Positions 9,201-17,400 of a stretch of DNA of 64,000 bases are shown piece after piece. This stretch comes from Hymenobacter rubripertinctus (lineage in GTDB: Bacteria; Bacteroidota; Bacteroidia; Cytophagales; Hymenobacteraceae). How positions within the stretch are numbered: position 1 is the stretch's first letter; every line of letters begins with the position of its first letter. The notes beneath the pieces were generated by a model. That model saw only the letters and a list, made by a program, of their open reading frames with translations. It was not told where the DNA came from and searched no databases. The translations under genes and the position numbers were made by a program. Location of the stretch: NCBI RefSeq assembly GCF_003583925.1, contig NZ_QYCN01000004.1:230752-294751 (forward strand), in the 5' to 3' direction.

Positions 9201-9470
9201 ATTCTCGGGCACGTTCAGGGCGAAAGTGCCGTCGGAGTTGGTGGTGGCCCCGATGGTGGTGCCCTTCACGATGACGGTTACGCCCGGCAGTGGGTCGCCA
9301 TTTTCCTGGGTTACGCGGCCCGCTACGGGTACGTCGGCCAGGCGGGTGGCACGGGTTGCCGGGGCCGCCGCCGGGGCGGGCGCAGCTCCCAAAGCGGGTA
9401 GGGTTGGCAAACCGCAGGCCGCCAGCCACAAAGTCCGGCGCAACGCCTGAGTGTAGAGGTGTTGGTTCAT
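6282..9470 (-). CDS. susC: SusC/RagA family TonB-dependent outer-membrane transporter
   Basis: This 1062-residue outer-membrane receptor imports oligosaccharides released from glucan, powered by TonB-ExbBD, with SusD as its lid. The chosen ATG (9470) gives a normal signal peptide (MNQHLYTQALRRTLWLAACG); the longer frame to 9674 runs through non-coding upstream DNA. After an Ala-rich stretch comes a carboxypeptidase-regulatory-like beta-sandwich (about 45-130), the SusC signature LSEVVVVGYGTQERGSVTGAV, a plug domain (about 150-260, with DASATAIYGVRAANGVVIITTK) and a 22-strand-type barrel. It ends in the aromatic-terminated VFLAGVNIGF. It is the first gene of an operon with susD, a PKD lipoprotein and two GH16 genes. 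The promoter is at 9760-9791. Confidence 0.94.
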   Translation of the reverse strand: MNQHLYTQALRRTLWLAACGLPTLPALGAAPAPAAAPATRATRLADVPVAGRVTQENGDPLPGVTVIVKGTTIGATTNSDGTFALNVPENSTLIFSYVGFVRKEVAITGASAGIVVTMAEDLRALSEVVVVGYGTQERGSVTGAVSSVSAKEIASQPVADATQALQGRAAGVTVTSNGGAPGGAAGTSVRVRGITSAGNNSPLYVVDGFPLPESKDANGNVQENQLNAISPNDIESIDILKDASATAIYGVRAANGVVIITTKRGKAGVSTINLDVYRGVQQVWRKLPLLNAQEYAVINNESRIAAGLPIVVDKLRDPQALGEGTDWQDEVFRRAAIQNYALSATGGSEKARFAISGSYFQQDGTIVGSNFERFTLRANGDVKVNNILKFGNSISLTHLNDRQITSNSGEYGTVQQTLRIPATLPVYRPDGYYYEPRGQQDNFIEENPIVAATLNNQGFTRNRALTTLFAELEPVKGLRFRTNVGADFIFDNFNSFRPTVPELRVDLPGGGQETYSTRYNLAGATATASYAPSYLIENTATYDHLFADKHQVTVLLGQSAQEFNFSNVEAYRSGYLRNDLQVINSGPINTRLANAGSINPAAHLASYFARLNYEFGGKYLFQAIARYDGSSNFQPGNQFGFFPGVSAGWRISEEDFLKGNRVISNLKVRAGYGKVGNPNNAGRFAYLYAINSQINYPFGPSGTILTGAAPTRLANPDLRWENNNQTNLGFDIGLLENRFEATIDLYNRNSPNLIAPVPVSLVSGTYESVNRNAASAYNRGIDFSLTSRNVEGTGRGLSWTTTLNMSAYKTQLDALGVGQPYNGLSALSGVIVRYDKGQPFGSFYGYVADGIFQTQEEVNAHASQNRGNDPTKNTAPGDIRFKDLNGDGIINASDRTFIGNPNPDFTYGLNNTFTWMGFDLNVFLQGSQGNQIYNQNRFILESPLYGNSSGSARVLDRWTGPGTSNEVPRAVANDPNQNLRVSSYFLEDGSYLRIKTLTLGYNLPQMVRDRVAAKQLRLYVTAQNLATFTKYSGFDPEVGASGVDLGVYPQPRVFLAGVNIGF

Positions 9471-9759
9471 TGATGTGTGGGAATTGAGGGAAGGAAAAAC
9501 AGCTGAAAATGCCGGTGGGCAAAACGGGGCCAGACCGTGGGAAAATCTGGCTACCGGAAAAAATGAAAGGTCAAGCGCGCCATCATTAAGGGAGCAGGAG
9601 GAGGCTGGCGGCACGAGCAGAACTCCGACGAGCCTGACGGGAAGAGGGCCGCCCCCGGTGCGGGCACGCAGCAAGGCGGGAGGGCGGGCGAGGGTCCGGT
9701 TGCGCTGACTGGGAAGTGGTTCAGCCGGAACAGGTTGCCGTTCGGTATCGGCGGATAGT

Positions 9760-9791
9760 CAAATATACCCTCCCTTGTTCGGGAAAAGCAA
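9760..9791 (-). promoter_or_regulatory. susC operon promoter (TTG - 21 bp - TATATTTG)
   Basis: Read on the minus strand, TTG at 9789-9791 is followed after 21 bases by TATATTTG at 9760-9767, a perfect TAnnTTTG box. The same -7 octamer with the same 21-base spacer occurs before the large GH16 gene at 18652-18684. The mRNA leader would be about 280 bases. Confidence 0.75.
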
Positions 9792-9850
9792 TGTTAAAAA
9801 TGCTTCTAGGGTAGTTTAATAGCGGTTTTTAGCTTTAGAGCACAACTAGG

Positions 9851-9875
9851 TTATACACTTACCGCACACGCGAAA
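9851..9875 (-). promoter_or_regulatory. Shared 25-bp operator-like element upstream of the susC operon
   Basis: TTATACACTTA, then CCG, then CACACGCGAAA (plus-strand reading). The same element with GGA in the middle is at 18743-18767. In both places its first base lies exactly 91 bp from the first base of the plus-strand CAAATATA (-7 box). On the minus strand it contains two GTGT units 11 bp apart, about one helical turn, as expected for a binding site contacted on one face. It is the likely site for a common activator of the locus; the protein is unproven. Confidence 0.75.
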
Positions 9876-10262
9876 GAGCCCTTGAAAGCCCCTGATGCTT
9901 TGCTTGTAGGGTTCCGCCAGAGAGGTAACAACACGTAAAAAACAATCAAAAAAATAGCTGTACCAGATACTTTTTTTACCCGGATTACCGGCCAAGTGTC
10001 CACTTTCCTATCCAAATAAGCCTATCGGCCAGAACCCAGTGCCGGCTTGGCCCCGGCCGCCTACTTGGCCGGCAGCTGCGGATAGCCGCTTGAGCCCGGG
10101 CCGCAACGCCCCGGCCAGTAGCCCCGCTACTTAGTGCCGGAACGGTTGGTACCGTCGGTTGGGCCGGCCGGCCGCTACGGATGCAGCGCGCGGGCGGCCG
10201 GCGTATCAGCTAACCGCTTCGGGGTCAGGCGCCTGTCGGTGTCCTGAGCGGGTTGACGGGGG
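9876..10262. other. Gene-free stretch between the sensor gene and the susC operon
   Basis: I see no convincing ORF here. An A-rich box (AACAATCAAAAAAA, 9941-9954) is shared with 18822-18835, where it is AACAATCCAAAAAAA, and lies about 90 bp beyond the operator-like element. The remainder, from about 10020, is very GC-rich without a clear terminator for the sensor gene. Confidence 0.5.
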
Positions 10263-12266
10263 TTACGCCCGGTCAGCAGCTTCCTCTGCTACCACTGCCT
10301 CCTCCGTATCCGGGGCGTTGGCATCGAGCAGCACATGGGTCCAGCCTTCGTTCTCGTCAAAGTCGGGGGCCTGGCGGCGGCGGCGCATGGCTTCCAGCAC
10401 TTTCTGGCTGAAGCTCCAGCAGGTACCTTGGCGCAGGTCCAGCACGCGCGAGAGCTCCTGCGACGAGTAGTTGCCCTGGTGGGTATAAATCAGGAATACA
10501 GCGTAAAAAGCCTTGATAATGGAGAATTTACATTTCTGCAAGAGCGTATAGGCCGTGGCCGATTCCACGTAGCGGCACTTGGTGCAGCGCCGGGAGTGGG
10601 GCTCCCGGCCGTCGCAGAACTTCTCGTGGCCGCATTTGCGGCATTGGTAACCGTCGGCCCACTTCAGGTTGGCCAGGTAGGCCAGGCAGGCATCCTTGTC
10701 GGGGTATATCTGGCTGAATTCCCCAAAATTGACCTCCTTCGACAGCACCCGCGCCGTTTTCACTTCCTGTAAATCGTGTTGCAGGTCCTGGTTGAGTTTT
10801 TCGATGGCGGCCGACTGCAGGGCCAGCAGACCATTGGCCTGGAGCAGCTCGCGGTTCTGGCCGGCAATAGTTTCGCTCTGGCGGCTGAGTTCCGCCGTAC
10901 GCTCGGCCACCAGCCCTTCCAGCTCAGTATTCAGCTGATCCTTCAGAATCTGGTTGTGATGCAACTGCTCCACCAGCTGGTTCTGCACCGCGTGCTTCTT
11001 GCGCAGCTGCTTCACCAGTTTGCCCTGCGTGCGGATGGTAGCCTCCTTGATGGCCTTGATTTTCTCCCCCAGCGCGTAGGACAGCACCACTACTTCGACC
11101 ACGAAGGCCACGTTCATGCTGTAGACCGTGGCCGTATTGGTAAACGTATCGATGCCCAGGCGGCGCAGAATCAGGAATCCTACGCTGAGAGCCACCAAAG
11201 CGTGGGCCAGCAGAAAGTAGCGGGCCGTGCGCTGGCCCCGCTGCCACACGCGGTAGGCGGCATAGTAGATGAGGCCATAGGGCAGCAGATACAGCCAGAA
11301 TCCCCAGCCTGAACGCACCCACACGGTATCCAGCACCAGCCCGGCCAAGCTCACTACTACCACGGCCCGCACCCAGCGGTCGAGGCGGGGCAGGCGCTGG
11401 GCAATGTCGAGGAACTGGCGGGCGTAGTAGCTGAAGGTGAGCAGCAGCAGAATGGGGGCGCCCGCAATGATGAGCTCATTCAGGGCCGGATGCGCGGGCC
11501 ACAGGTACTGAAACCCCAGCCCGTCTTCCGACAGAAATACAAGGCTGCAACTGAGCACGTATAGCACGTAGCGCAGGTAGGTTTGCTCCCCGATGAAGAG
11601 GTAGAGACACAGGTTGTACACCACCATAATCAGCAGAATACCATAAAAGCCGCCCAGCAGGCCGTATTCCGTCTGAAAATGTACGGCTAGGGGCTGCTCG
11701 GTGCGCAGGCGGCTCAGGAAAGTGGTTTTAGAGCTCGATACCAGCCGCAGGTAGTAGGTCTGGGTCTGCTCGGGGTGCAGGGGAAGGCGGAAGAGGAAGT
11801 TTTTGTAGGGAAACTTGCGGGTGCTCAGGGGCAGGCCGGCTCCGGTAATGACGGGGGGCGCACCATCGGGCGGAAAGAACTCTACGTTGTTGAGGTGGGA
11901 GTCGAATAATTCCAGATACCAGTGCTGTTGGAGCGCCCCCCGGGCCTGCACCCGCAGGCGCAGCCAGTAGGCCGCGCCGGGGTGGTCCATGGTAGTGGTG
12001 GGCAGGGTGCTGGCCCGCTGAAACTGGCTGGCCCACCGGGGCTCCCGGATCTGGGCCAGCGTGAGGGTGCCCGAGGGGTCCTCCAGGACGCTGTAGTAGG
12101 TGGGCTCAACGAATACTTCTTCCAGGGCGGCAGTTACGCGCAGCGTATCGGCGGGCTGGGCCCGGACTGAGGGGGAACCGCACAGAATCAGCAGCAGGCT
12201 GCTTAGCGTCAGGAGCGAAAACCAGGTAGCCCGACGCGGAGGGAGGAGGGAGGTTACGCGCTTCAT
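10263..12266 (-). CDS. 7TMR-DISM membrane sensor fused to an IS1595-type transposase zinc-ribbon DNA-binding domain
   Basis: This 667-residue protein starts at the ATG at 12266, where a signal peptide ends near residue 36; the frame continues upstream through unrelated DNA. Residues about 40-190 form a 7TMR-DISMED2-like periplasmic carbohydrate-binding-type domain (YWLRLRV ... WYLELF ... FPYKNFLFRLPL). Residues about 200-400 hold seven membrane helices of the 7TMR-DISM type. About 400-505 is a Gln/Leu/Glu-rich coiled coil. Residues 515-630 match the N-terminal part of IS1595-type transposases: zinc ribbon C542-x2-C545 ... C561-x2-C564, then YSSQELSRVLDL and QKVLEAM, corresponding to their helical segment. 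No DDE catalytic domain follows. I infer a membrane-tethered one-component transcription regulator for the surrounding glucan genes; DNA binding is not shown. It follows the GH5 gene by 173 bp on the same strand. Confidence 0.8.
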   Translation of the reverse strand: MKRVTSLLPPRRATWFSLLTLSSLLLILCGSPSVRAQPADTLRVTAALEEVFVEPTYYSVLEDPSGTLTLAQIREPRWASQFQRASTLPTTTMDHPGAAYWLRLRVQARGALQQHWYLELFDSHLNNVEFFPPDGAPPVITGAGLPLSTRKFPYKNFLFRLPLHPEQTQTYYLRLVSSSKTTFLSRLRTEQPLAVHFQTEYGLLGGFYGILLIMVVYNLCLYLFIGEQTYLRYVLYVLSCSLVFLSEDGLGFQYLWPAHPALNELIIAGAPILLLLTFSYYARQFLDIAQRLPRLDRWVRAVVVVSLAGLVLDTVWVRSGWGFWLYLLPYGLIYYAAYRVWQRGQRTARYFLLAHALVALSVGFLILRRLGIDTFTNTATVYSMNVAFVVEVVVLSYALGEKIKAIKEATIRTQGKLVKQLRKKHAVQNQLVEQLHHNQILKDQLNTELEGLVAERTAELSRQSETIAGQNRELLQANGLLALQSAAIEKLNQDLQHDLQEVKTARVLSKEVNFGEFSQIYPDKDACLAYLANLKWADGYQCRKCGHEKFCDGREPHSRRCTKCRYVESATAYTLLQKCKFSIIKAFYAVFLIYTHQGNYSSQELSRVLDLRQGTCWSFSQKVLEAMRRRRQAPDFDENEGWTHVLLDANAPDTEEAVVAEEAADRA

Positions 12267-12302
12267 GGTACGTTCAAGATACAAAAAGCCGCCCGACTTC
12301 AC

Positions 12303-12335
12303 CAGGCACTTCTGACCAGGTACTCCTGACCAGGC
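12303..12335. repeat. Tandem 14-bp repeats upstream of the sensor gene
   Basis: Two 14-base units, CAGGCACTTCTGAC and CAGGTACTCCTGAC, are directly adjacent and followed by a partial third (CAGGC). They lie 37-69 bases upstream of the sensor start codon. They could be a regulatory site or a simple duplication. Confidence 0.5.
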
Positions 12336-12439
12336 AACGACAACCGGGGCCAGGGCTGACCCGCGTGAACTGCTCAACAGCCAGGGCCGGCAAACGTTGG
12401 CCGGGCGGCCCGCACGGCTGCTTGCAGGGCCTAATATTC

Positions 12440-14323
12440 TCAGGGCCTGCCTACCTCGCCGGCGGACGGTAAGGCAATGAACCGCAGCCAACCCAGCTGC
12501 TGCACGGGCTGCTCTATCCGCAGACGCAGCGTGTGGGTGCCAGCGGGCAGGGCGGGCAGCGTCAGCGAAACAGTGGTCCAGGCGGAGCCGGCGGGCACGG
12601 GCACCGAGCCCAGGGATTGGGCACCAAGCGCCAGGGACAGGTGGCCGGGGGCGGGGCCGGGTTGCAGGTGCAGTTCGGCCAAGTAAGGGCCGGCGGTGGT
12701 TACGTTCACGGTGTAGTGGAGCCATTCGCCGGCCGCCAGGTGCTGCACGACGAAGCCGCCGGGCAGGTCGGGGGCCGGCGCAATGTCCACGCCATCGTTG
12801 CGGTAGGCCTCGCCCTGATTGGTGGGCGTTGGGTCGCGGTAGTCGGTGCGGGCGGCGTAGGTATCGTGGTACGACACCCCGTCGCGGCCCAGGTCGTAGT
12901 CGGGAGCGGCAATGGTGCCGGGCAACGTGAGGGTCCGGAAGGGGGCGTGGTAGTCGGCGGGCTTGGTGAGGGCCGTTACCACGTCCGGGTTCACCTGGCA
13001 GTTGCCAAAGCGGGCGTTGCGCAGCAGCGCGGCGCGCCCCTCGGGCGTGAGCAGACTGCCGTAGGGCGCAATGCGCAACAGGCCGGCCCCGGAGGCTACC
13101 CGCTTGATGTTCCAGTGGCACCAGCCGATGCTGGCCGCGTGGAGGCCCGCCACGGCGGTAGCAAACCAGTCGTTGGAATTTTCGCCCGTTTCGCCCACCC
13201 ACACCGGCACCTGCCAGCGCTGCCGGAAGGCCGCCAGATTGGCAATCAGGTTGAGCTGGTTGGGGTTGGGGTCGAGCAGGGCCGGGTCGTTGGAGCACCA
13301 GTAGCGGTGGCCATTGTACACGAGGTTGGTTTTGTCGCGGGCCGTGAGCTTGTCGGGGGTCAGGTTGGTGTACTCGTTGCCGTAGCCATTGCCTTCCAGC
13401 AGCAGCAGGTGCGGGTCCTGCTGGTCGCGCACGGCATCAATGAGGCGGGAATAGAGCCCATTCAGCTCCCGGTTGTCGGCCGAGAGCCCGTGCGCCGGAT
13501 TCAGGTTGTGGGGCTCGTTGATAAAGTCGTAGAGGGCAATGGTGGGCTCCCGGCGGTAGCGGAGGGCCAGCTGCTCCCAGAGGCGCACCGTCAGGTCTTG
13601 GTAAATCAGGCGGCCATGGGCGTCGCGGCGTTTCCACAGGTCCAGGGGTCGGAAGTTGTCGTTGATGTTGGCATCGGTGCCCTGGCCGCCGGGGGCCGCG
13701 TGCAAGTCCAGTACCACGTACATCTGGTTGGCCGCGCACCACTTCACCACATCATCGATGTAGCGGAAGCCGTCCAGCTTTCGGGACTGGTTGAAGAGTT
13801 GGCCGGCATCGTACCACTGGCTGAGTTGCCGCACGTAGGCATCCAGCCGGGCCTCATTCTGCGGGTCGCGGATGACTTCAGTGCGGGCGTGGCGCTGCTC
13901 AGGCGTCAGAAACAGGTCGTAGTGCAGGGGCAGCCGCACGCAGTTGAACCCCTGGCGGGCCAGAAAGTCGATGTCGGCCTTCGTGATGAACTGCTGGCGG
14001 TACTGGCGGTAGAACGCTTCCATCTCCGCTTCGGGCATGGTCCGCAACATGCCCTGCCTGATGCGCCACTGGCTGTTGAGCGTGTCGGTGCCCAGCATAT
14101 AGCTTTCCTGGAGCAGCCAGCCGCCCACATTGTAGCCGCGCAGCACCACCTCGCGGCCGGTGGCGTCCACTATGCGCGGGCCCTCGGCGTGGAGCGGACT
14201 CATCTTCTGGGCCTGGGTGGGGCCGGCGGCCATCAGCAGCAGGCCGGCCAGGGCCAGCCCGAGGGTGCCAGTGCGTGCGGATGCCTTGCGAAGGCCTGAA
14301 ACCGGCCGGATGCGGCTCATCAT
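12440..14323 (-). CDS. Glycoside hydrolase family 5 (EXG1/BglC-like) with C-terminal CBM6-like domain
   Basis: This secreted 627-residue enzyme was given the start at 14323 (or 14320), which yields a signal peptide ending near GPTQAQ; an in-frame ATG at 14386 would add an odd extra hydrophobic stretch. The catalytic domain (about 45-420) opens with VLRGYNVGGWLL, typical of EXG1-type exo-beta-1,3-glucanases. It carries the GH5 acid/base Glu in YDFINEPHN (near 270) and the nucleophile Glu in VWVGETGEN (near 378). A C-terminal beta-sandwich (about 490-620: YRNDGVDIAPAPD, EWLHYTVNV, LRFIAL) resembles CBM6. It probably trims glucan oligosaccharides. It is second in the operon after the large GH16 gene; substrate is inferred from neighbours and the EXG1-like motif. 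Confidence 0.87.
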   Translation of the reverse strand: MMSRIRPVSGLRKASARTGTLGLALAGLLLMAAGPTQAQKMSPLHAEGPRIVDATGREVVLRGYNVGGWLLQESYMLGTDTLNSQWRIRQGMLRTMPEAEMEAFYRQYRQQFITKADIDFLARQGFNCVRLPLHYDLFLTPEQRHARTEVIRDPQNEARLDAYVRQLSQWYDAGQLFNQSRKLDGFRYIDDVVKWCAANQMYVVLDLHAAPGGQGTDANINDNFRPLDLWKRRDAHGRLIYQDLTVRLWEQLALRYRREPTIALYDFINEPHNLNPAHGLSADNRELNGLYSRLIDAVRDQQDPHLLLLEGNGYGNEYTNLTPDKLTARDKTNLVYNGHRYWCSNDPALLDPNPNQLNLIANLAAFRQRWQVPVWVGETGENSNDWFATAVAGLHAASIGWCHWNIKRVASGAGLLRIAPYGSLLTPEGRAALLRNARFGNCQVNPDVVTALTKPADYHAPFRTLTLPGTIAAPDYDLGRDGVSYHDTYAARTDYRDPTPTNQGEAYRNDGVDIAPAPDLPGGFVVQHLAAGEWLHYTVNVTTAGPYLAELHLQPGPAPGHLSLALGAQSLGSVPVPAGSAWTTVSLTLPALPAGTHTLRLRIEQPVQQLGWLRFIALPSAGEVGRP

Positions 14324-14358
14324 ATGCAGTAGAATTAAGAGAAAGAGAAAAGCGGGAA

Positions 14359-14396
14359 AGGAAAAAAAGGGACGGAGAGGCTCCATCCCTTTTCCG
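14359..14396 (-). terminator. Weak hairpin between the two upstream glucanase genes
   Basis: Plus-strand GGAAAAAAAGGGA pairs imperfectly with TCCCTTTTCC around a 13-base loop. It may attenuate read-through from the large GH16 gene into the GH5 gene or be an mRNA-stability hairpin. The gap of 167 bases holds no ORF. Confidence 0.35.
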
Positions 14397-14490
14397 GCTT
14401 TCTCACTCGTATGTTTTTAACGTTGGGCGGCCGGGTAGGCCACCGGGAAGGCGGGTTGAACCAGTGATGCTCAACCTGCACCCGCCGGGG

Positions 14491-17400
14491 TTACTCCTTG
14501 GTGAACCGCTGGACCGTAGCCGGACCCTGGGTCCCGCGCAGTGTCAGGAAGTAGAGGCCCGGGCGCAGGGCCTGCACGTCTACTTCGGTGGCGGGGCGGC
14601 CGGTGGTGCTGGGCTGGGCGTGCACTACCCGGCCCAGGGCGTCGGTGATGGTGAGCGTGGCCGGGCCGTTGGTGGGTACCGTGAGCCAGGTGCGGGCGGG
14701 GTTGGGGTAGAGCCGGGCCTCGGGCGCAACGGCCGCGGTGGTGGCCAGGGCCGTCCGGCTGGCGGTGCAGGTGGTGCCCGCTGTGTAGCTGTGCGGCGTG
14801 GCGCTGGAGTTGCGCTCGGGGCCATTGGTGCCCACCCGGTACGTGAAGTAGAACGACAGCGCCGCGCCGCCGGCCTGGGCCTGGGCGAAGGTGAAGTTGC
14901 TGCCCGCCGCCGTCATGGTATACCCGGCATATCCGCCCGAACCTACCTTCACATAAAGGAGGGCCAGGTTGCTGCCGGCAATGGGCGTAAGCGGAATGAA
15001 CTTCCAGCTCACGGTGCCGTTGGTGGTCGATACCTCGTAGGAATAGTCGCCGTTGGCCAGGGTGCCGGTGCAGGCCGTGGGGCCGGTTCCGCCGCCGCCG
15101 CCGCTGGCCGCCGTGCCGTACACTTCCAGCTCGTAGAGCGAGTAGCCGTAGGGCGTGCCGCGCAGGGTGCCCAGGATGCGCACGTAGCGCCCGGTGCCGC
15201 TCAGGCCGGTGTGGTCGTTCACGAGGGCCGTGTTGCCGGCTACCGTTTTGAGGGCGGTCCAGGCCAGGTGGTCGTTGGATATTTCCACGCGGTAGTTCTT
15301 GCCGTAAGCGCCTTCCCAGGTCAGCTTCACGCGGTTCACGCTGTAGCTCGCGCCCAGGTCCACGTACAGCCACTCGGAGTCAGAAAAGGCGCTGCTCCAG
15401 CGGGTGGTGCCGTTGCCATCCACGGCGGCCGAGCCGGCCGTGCCCGCATTTTCAACCGACGAAACCGTGACCGGCCTGTTCAGGGCCAGATTGGTGGCGG
15501 CGGGGGGCGGCGTGGCCGAAATCGTCACGCTCACGGGCGCCGAGGTGGTAACGGCCCCGGCGTTGTCGGTGGCCCGGGCGGTAAGGCTGTAAGTGCCCGC
15601 TGCTACCCCGGTCCAGCTGTAGGCGTAGGGGCTGCTGGTGTCGGTATTGAGCAAGGTGGTGCCGTTGTAGAACTCCACTTTGCTGATGGTGCCATCCGCA
15701 TCGGCGGCGCTGGCCGTGAGGCTCAGCGTGGCCGGGGCCGTGAAACTGGCGTTGTTGGCCGGCGAGGTCAGGCTGACGGTGGGGGCCACGTTGGCCGGGG
15801 CCGAGCTGCCGGTGAGGCTGCGCAGGTTATCGAGGTAGAACACGGCTCCGCTGGTCGAGTTCGGCCCGAAGAGCAGCACCACGTTGTCCACGTCGGCATC
15901 GGCCGTGCCGGGGTCGGGCGCGCTGGTGTAGCTGAAAGTGAGCGTATGCCAGGCGTTGGTCTGCTTCACCACGGCCTGGTACACGCTGTGCCGGCCCGTG
16001 GGGTAGTTGCCGGAGTTGGAAACCGCGCTGCTTTCCAGCTGCCACGATACAATGGTGCCCACCGGGGCCGAGGTGTACACGTCCAGGGCAAACCGCTTCT
16101 GGCCGGCCGCGTAGGCGCTGCCGTCCTTCACCTGGGTGGTGGTCAGCATGAGGGCATCGTACTGGGCGGTGGCGTTGCGGGTGTAGCGGGCCACGTTGGC
16201 GGAGGTGTTAATGCCCGAGGCCGAAGGGTTGGCGCTGGGGGCCACATAGGTGCCATCGGCCTTGCGGAAGGGCAGGTTCCGGATGTTGTCGTAGTTCTCG
16301 AAGGTGGTGCCGGCCACGTAGGTCGGGGTGGCTTTCCTGGCTACCCGGATGTTGTCGAGGTAGTAGGTGTCGCCGGAGGCCACGCCGCTGTTGAACAGGA
16401 AGGCCAGCTGGTCGATGGCCACGTTGGCCGTGCCGCCGTCGGGGGCGTTATTGAAGGCGAAGGTGAGGGTTTCCCACTGGTTCTGCCGGGTGGTGGCCGC
16501 CAGGTAAGTGCTGTTGCGGCCGGCCGGGAACGAGCCCTGGGGCGAGGCCAGCGCCTTGTTTTGCAGCGTCAGGTTGATGGGCGTGCCCACCGGAGCCGTT
16601 GAGTACACATCGACCTGGAACTGGTAGGTCTGGTTCTTGAACAGGGCCGCGTCCTCCACCACGGTGCCGGCGGGGGCCGCGTCAAAAAACAGCACGTCGT
16701 ACTGCTCGGAGGCGTTGCGCACGTACCGGGCCACGGTATTGGAGGTGTTGGGGGCCGTTTTGCTGGGGTTGGCCAGCACCGAGTAGGCCCCGTTGGTGCC
16801 GGCCGCGTCGAAGCTGAGGCGGGCCGTGCCGTCGTAGTTGAGCAGCACGTCGGTGGCCACCACGGGGGCTTCGGGCTGCTTCTTGATGAGCAGGTTATCG
16901 AAGTAGAAGGTAGCCCCGGAGCTGGTGGCCGGCTGCATCAGGAAGGCCACGTTGTTGATGGAGTAGATGCTGGTGCCCGCGTCGAGGCCCTTCTCAAACT
17001 CGAATTCCAGGGTTTCCCAAGCGTTTTGGCGGGTGGTGTAGGCCCGGTAGGCGCTGTGCCGGCCGTAGGGGAAGTTAATGGCCGTGGTCACGGTGCTGTT
17101 CTCAAACTGCATCGTGATTTTGCTGCCCGCCGGGGCCGTCGAATACACGTCCACAAACACCCGCCGGCGGCCCTGCACGAAGTCGTTGGCGTTGCTGATG
17201 CCCAGGTTGCGCACGTTCAGCACGTCGTACTGCTCGGAGGGGTTGCGCACGTATTTGCCCACCTTGGCGGAGGTATTGAGGACGGCCGAGGGGTTAGCCA
17301 CGGCCTGGGTGAGCGTGCCGGTGGTGGCTCCGTAGGTCAGCACCCGGTTGCTCTCAAAATCCTCGTACACCCGGTCGAGTTGCAGGGCAGGCGTTACGCT

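Noticed and set aside
14402-14413. CTCACTCGTATG shared with the region upstream of the GH16 lipoprotein (3346-3357, opposite strand)
   Set aside because: A 12-base match is expected by chance in 64 kb and its orientation relative to the genes differs; not a conserved operator.
14275-16602. A 775-codon plus-strand frame opposite the large GH16 gene
   Set aside because: Same reason: antisense shadow; the minus-strand protein has intact domains throughout.
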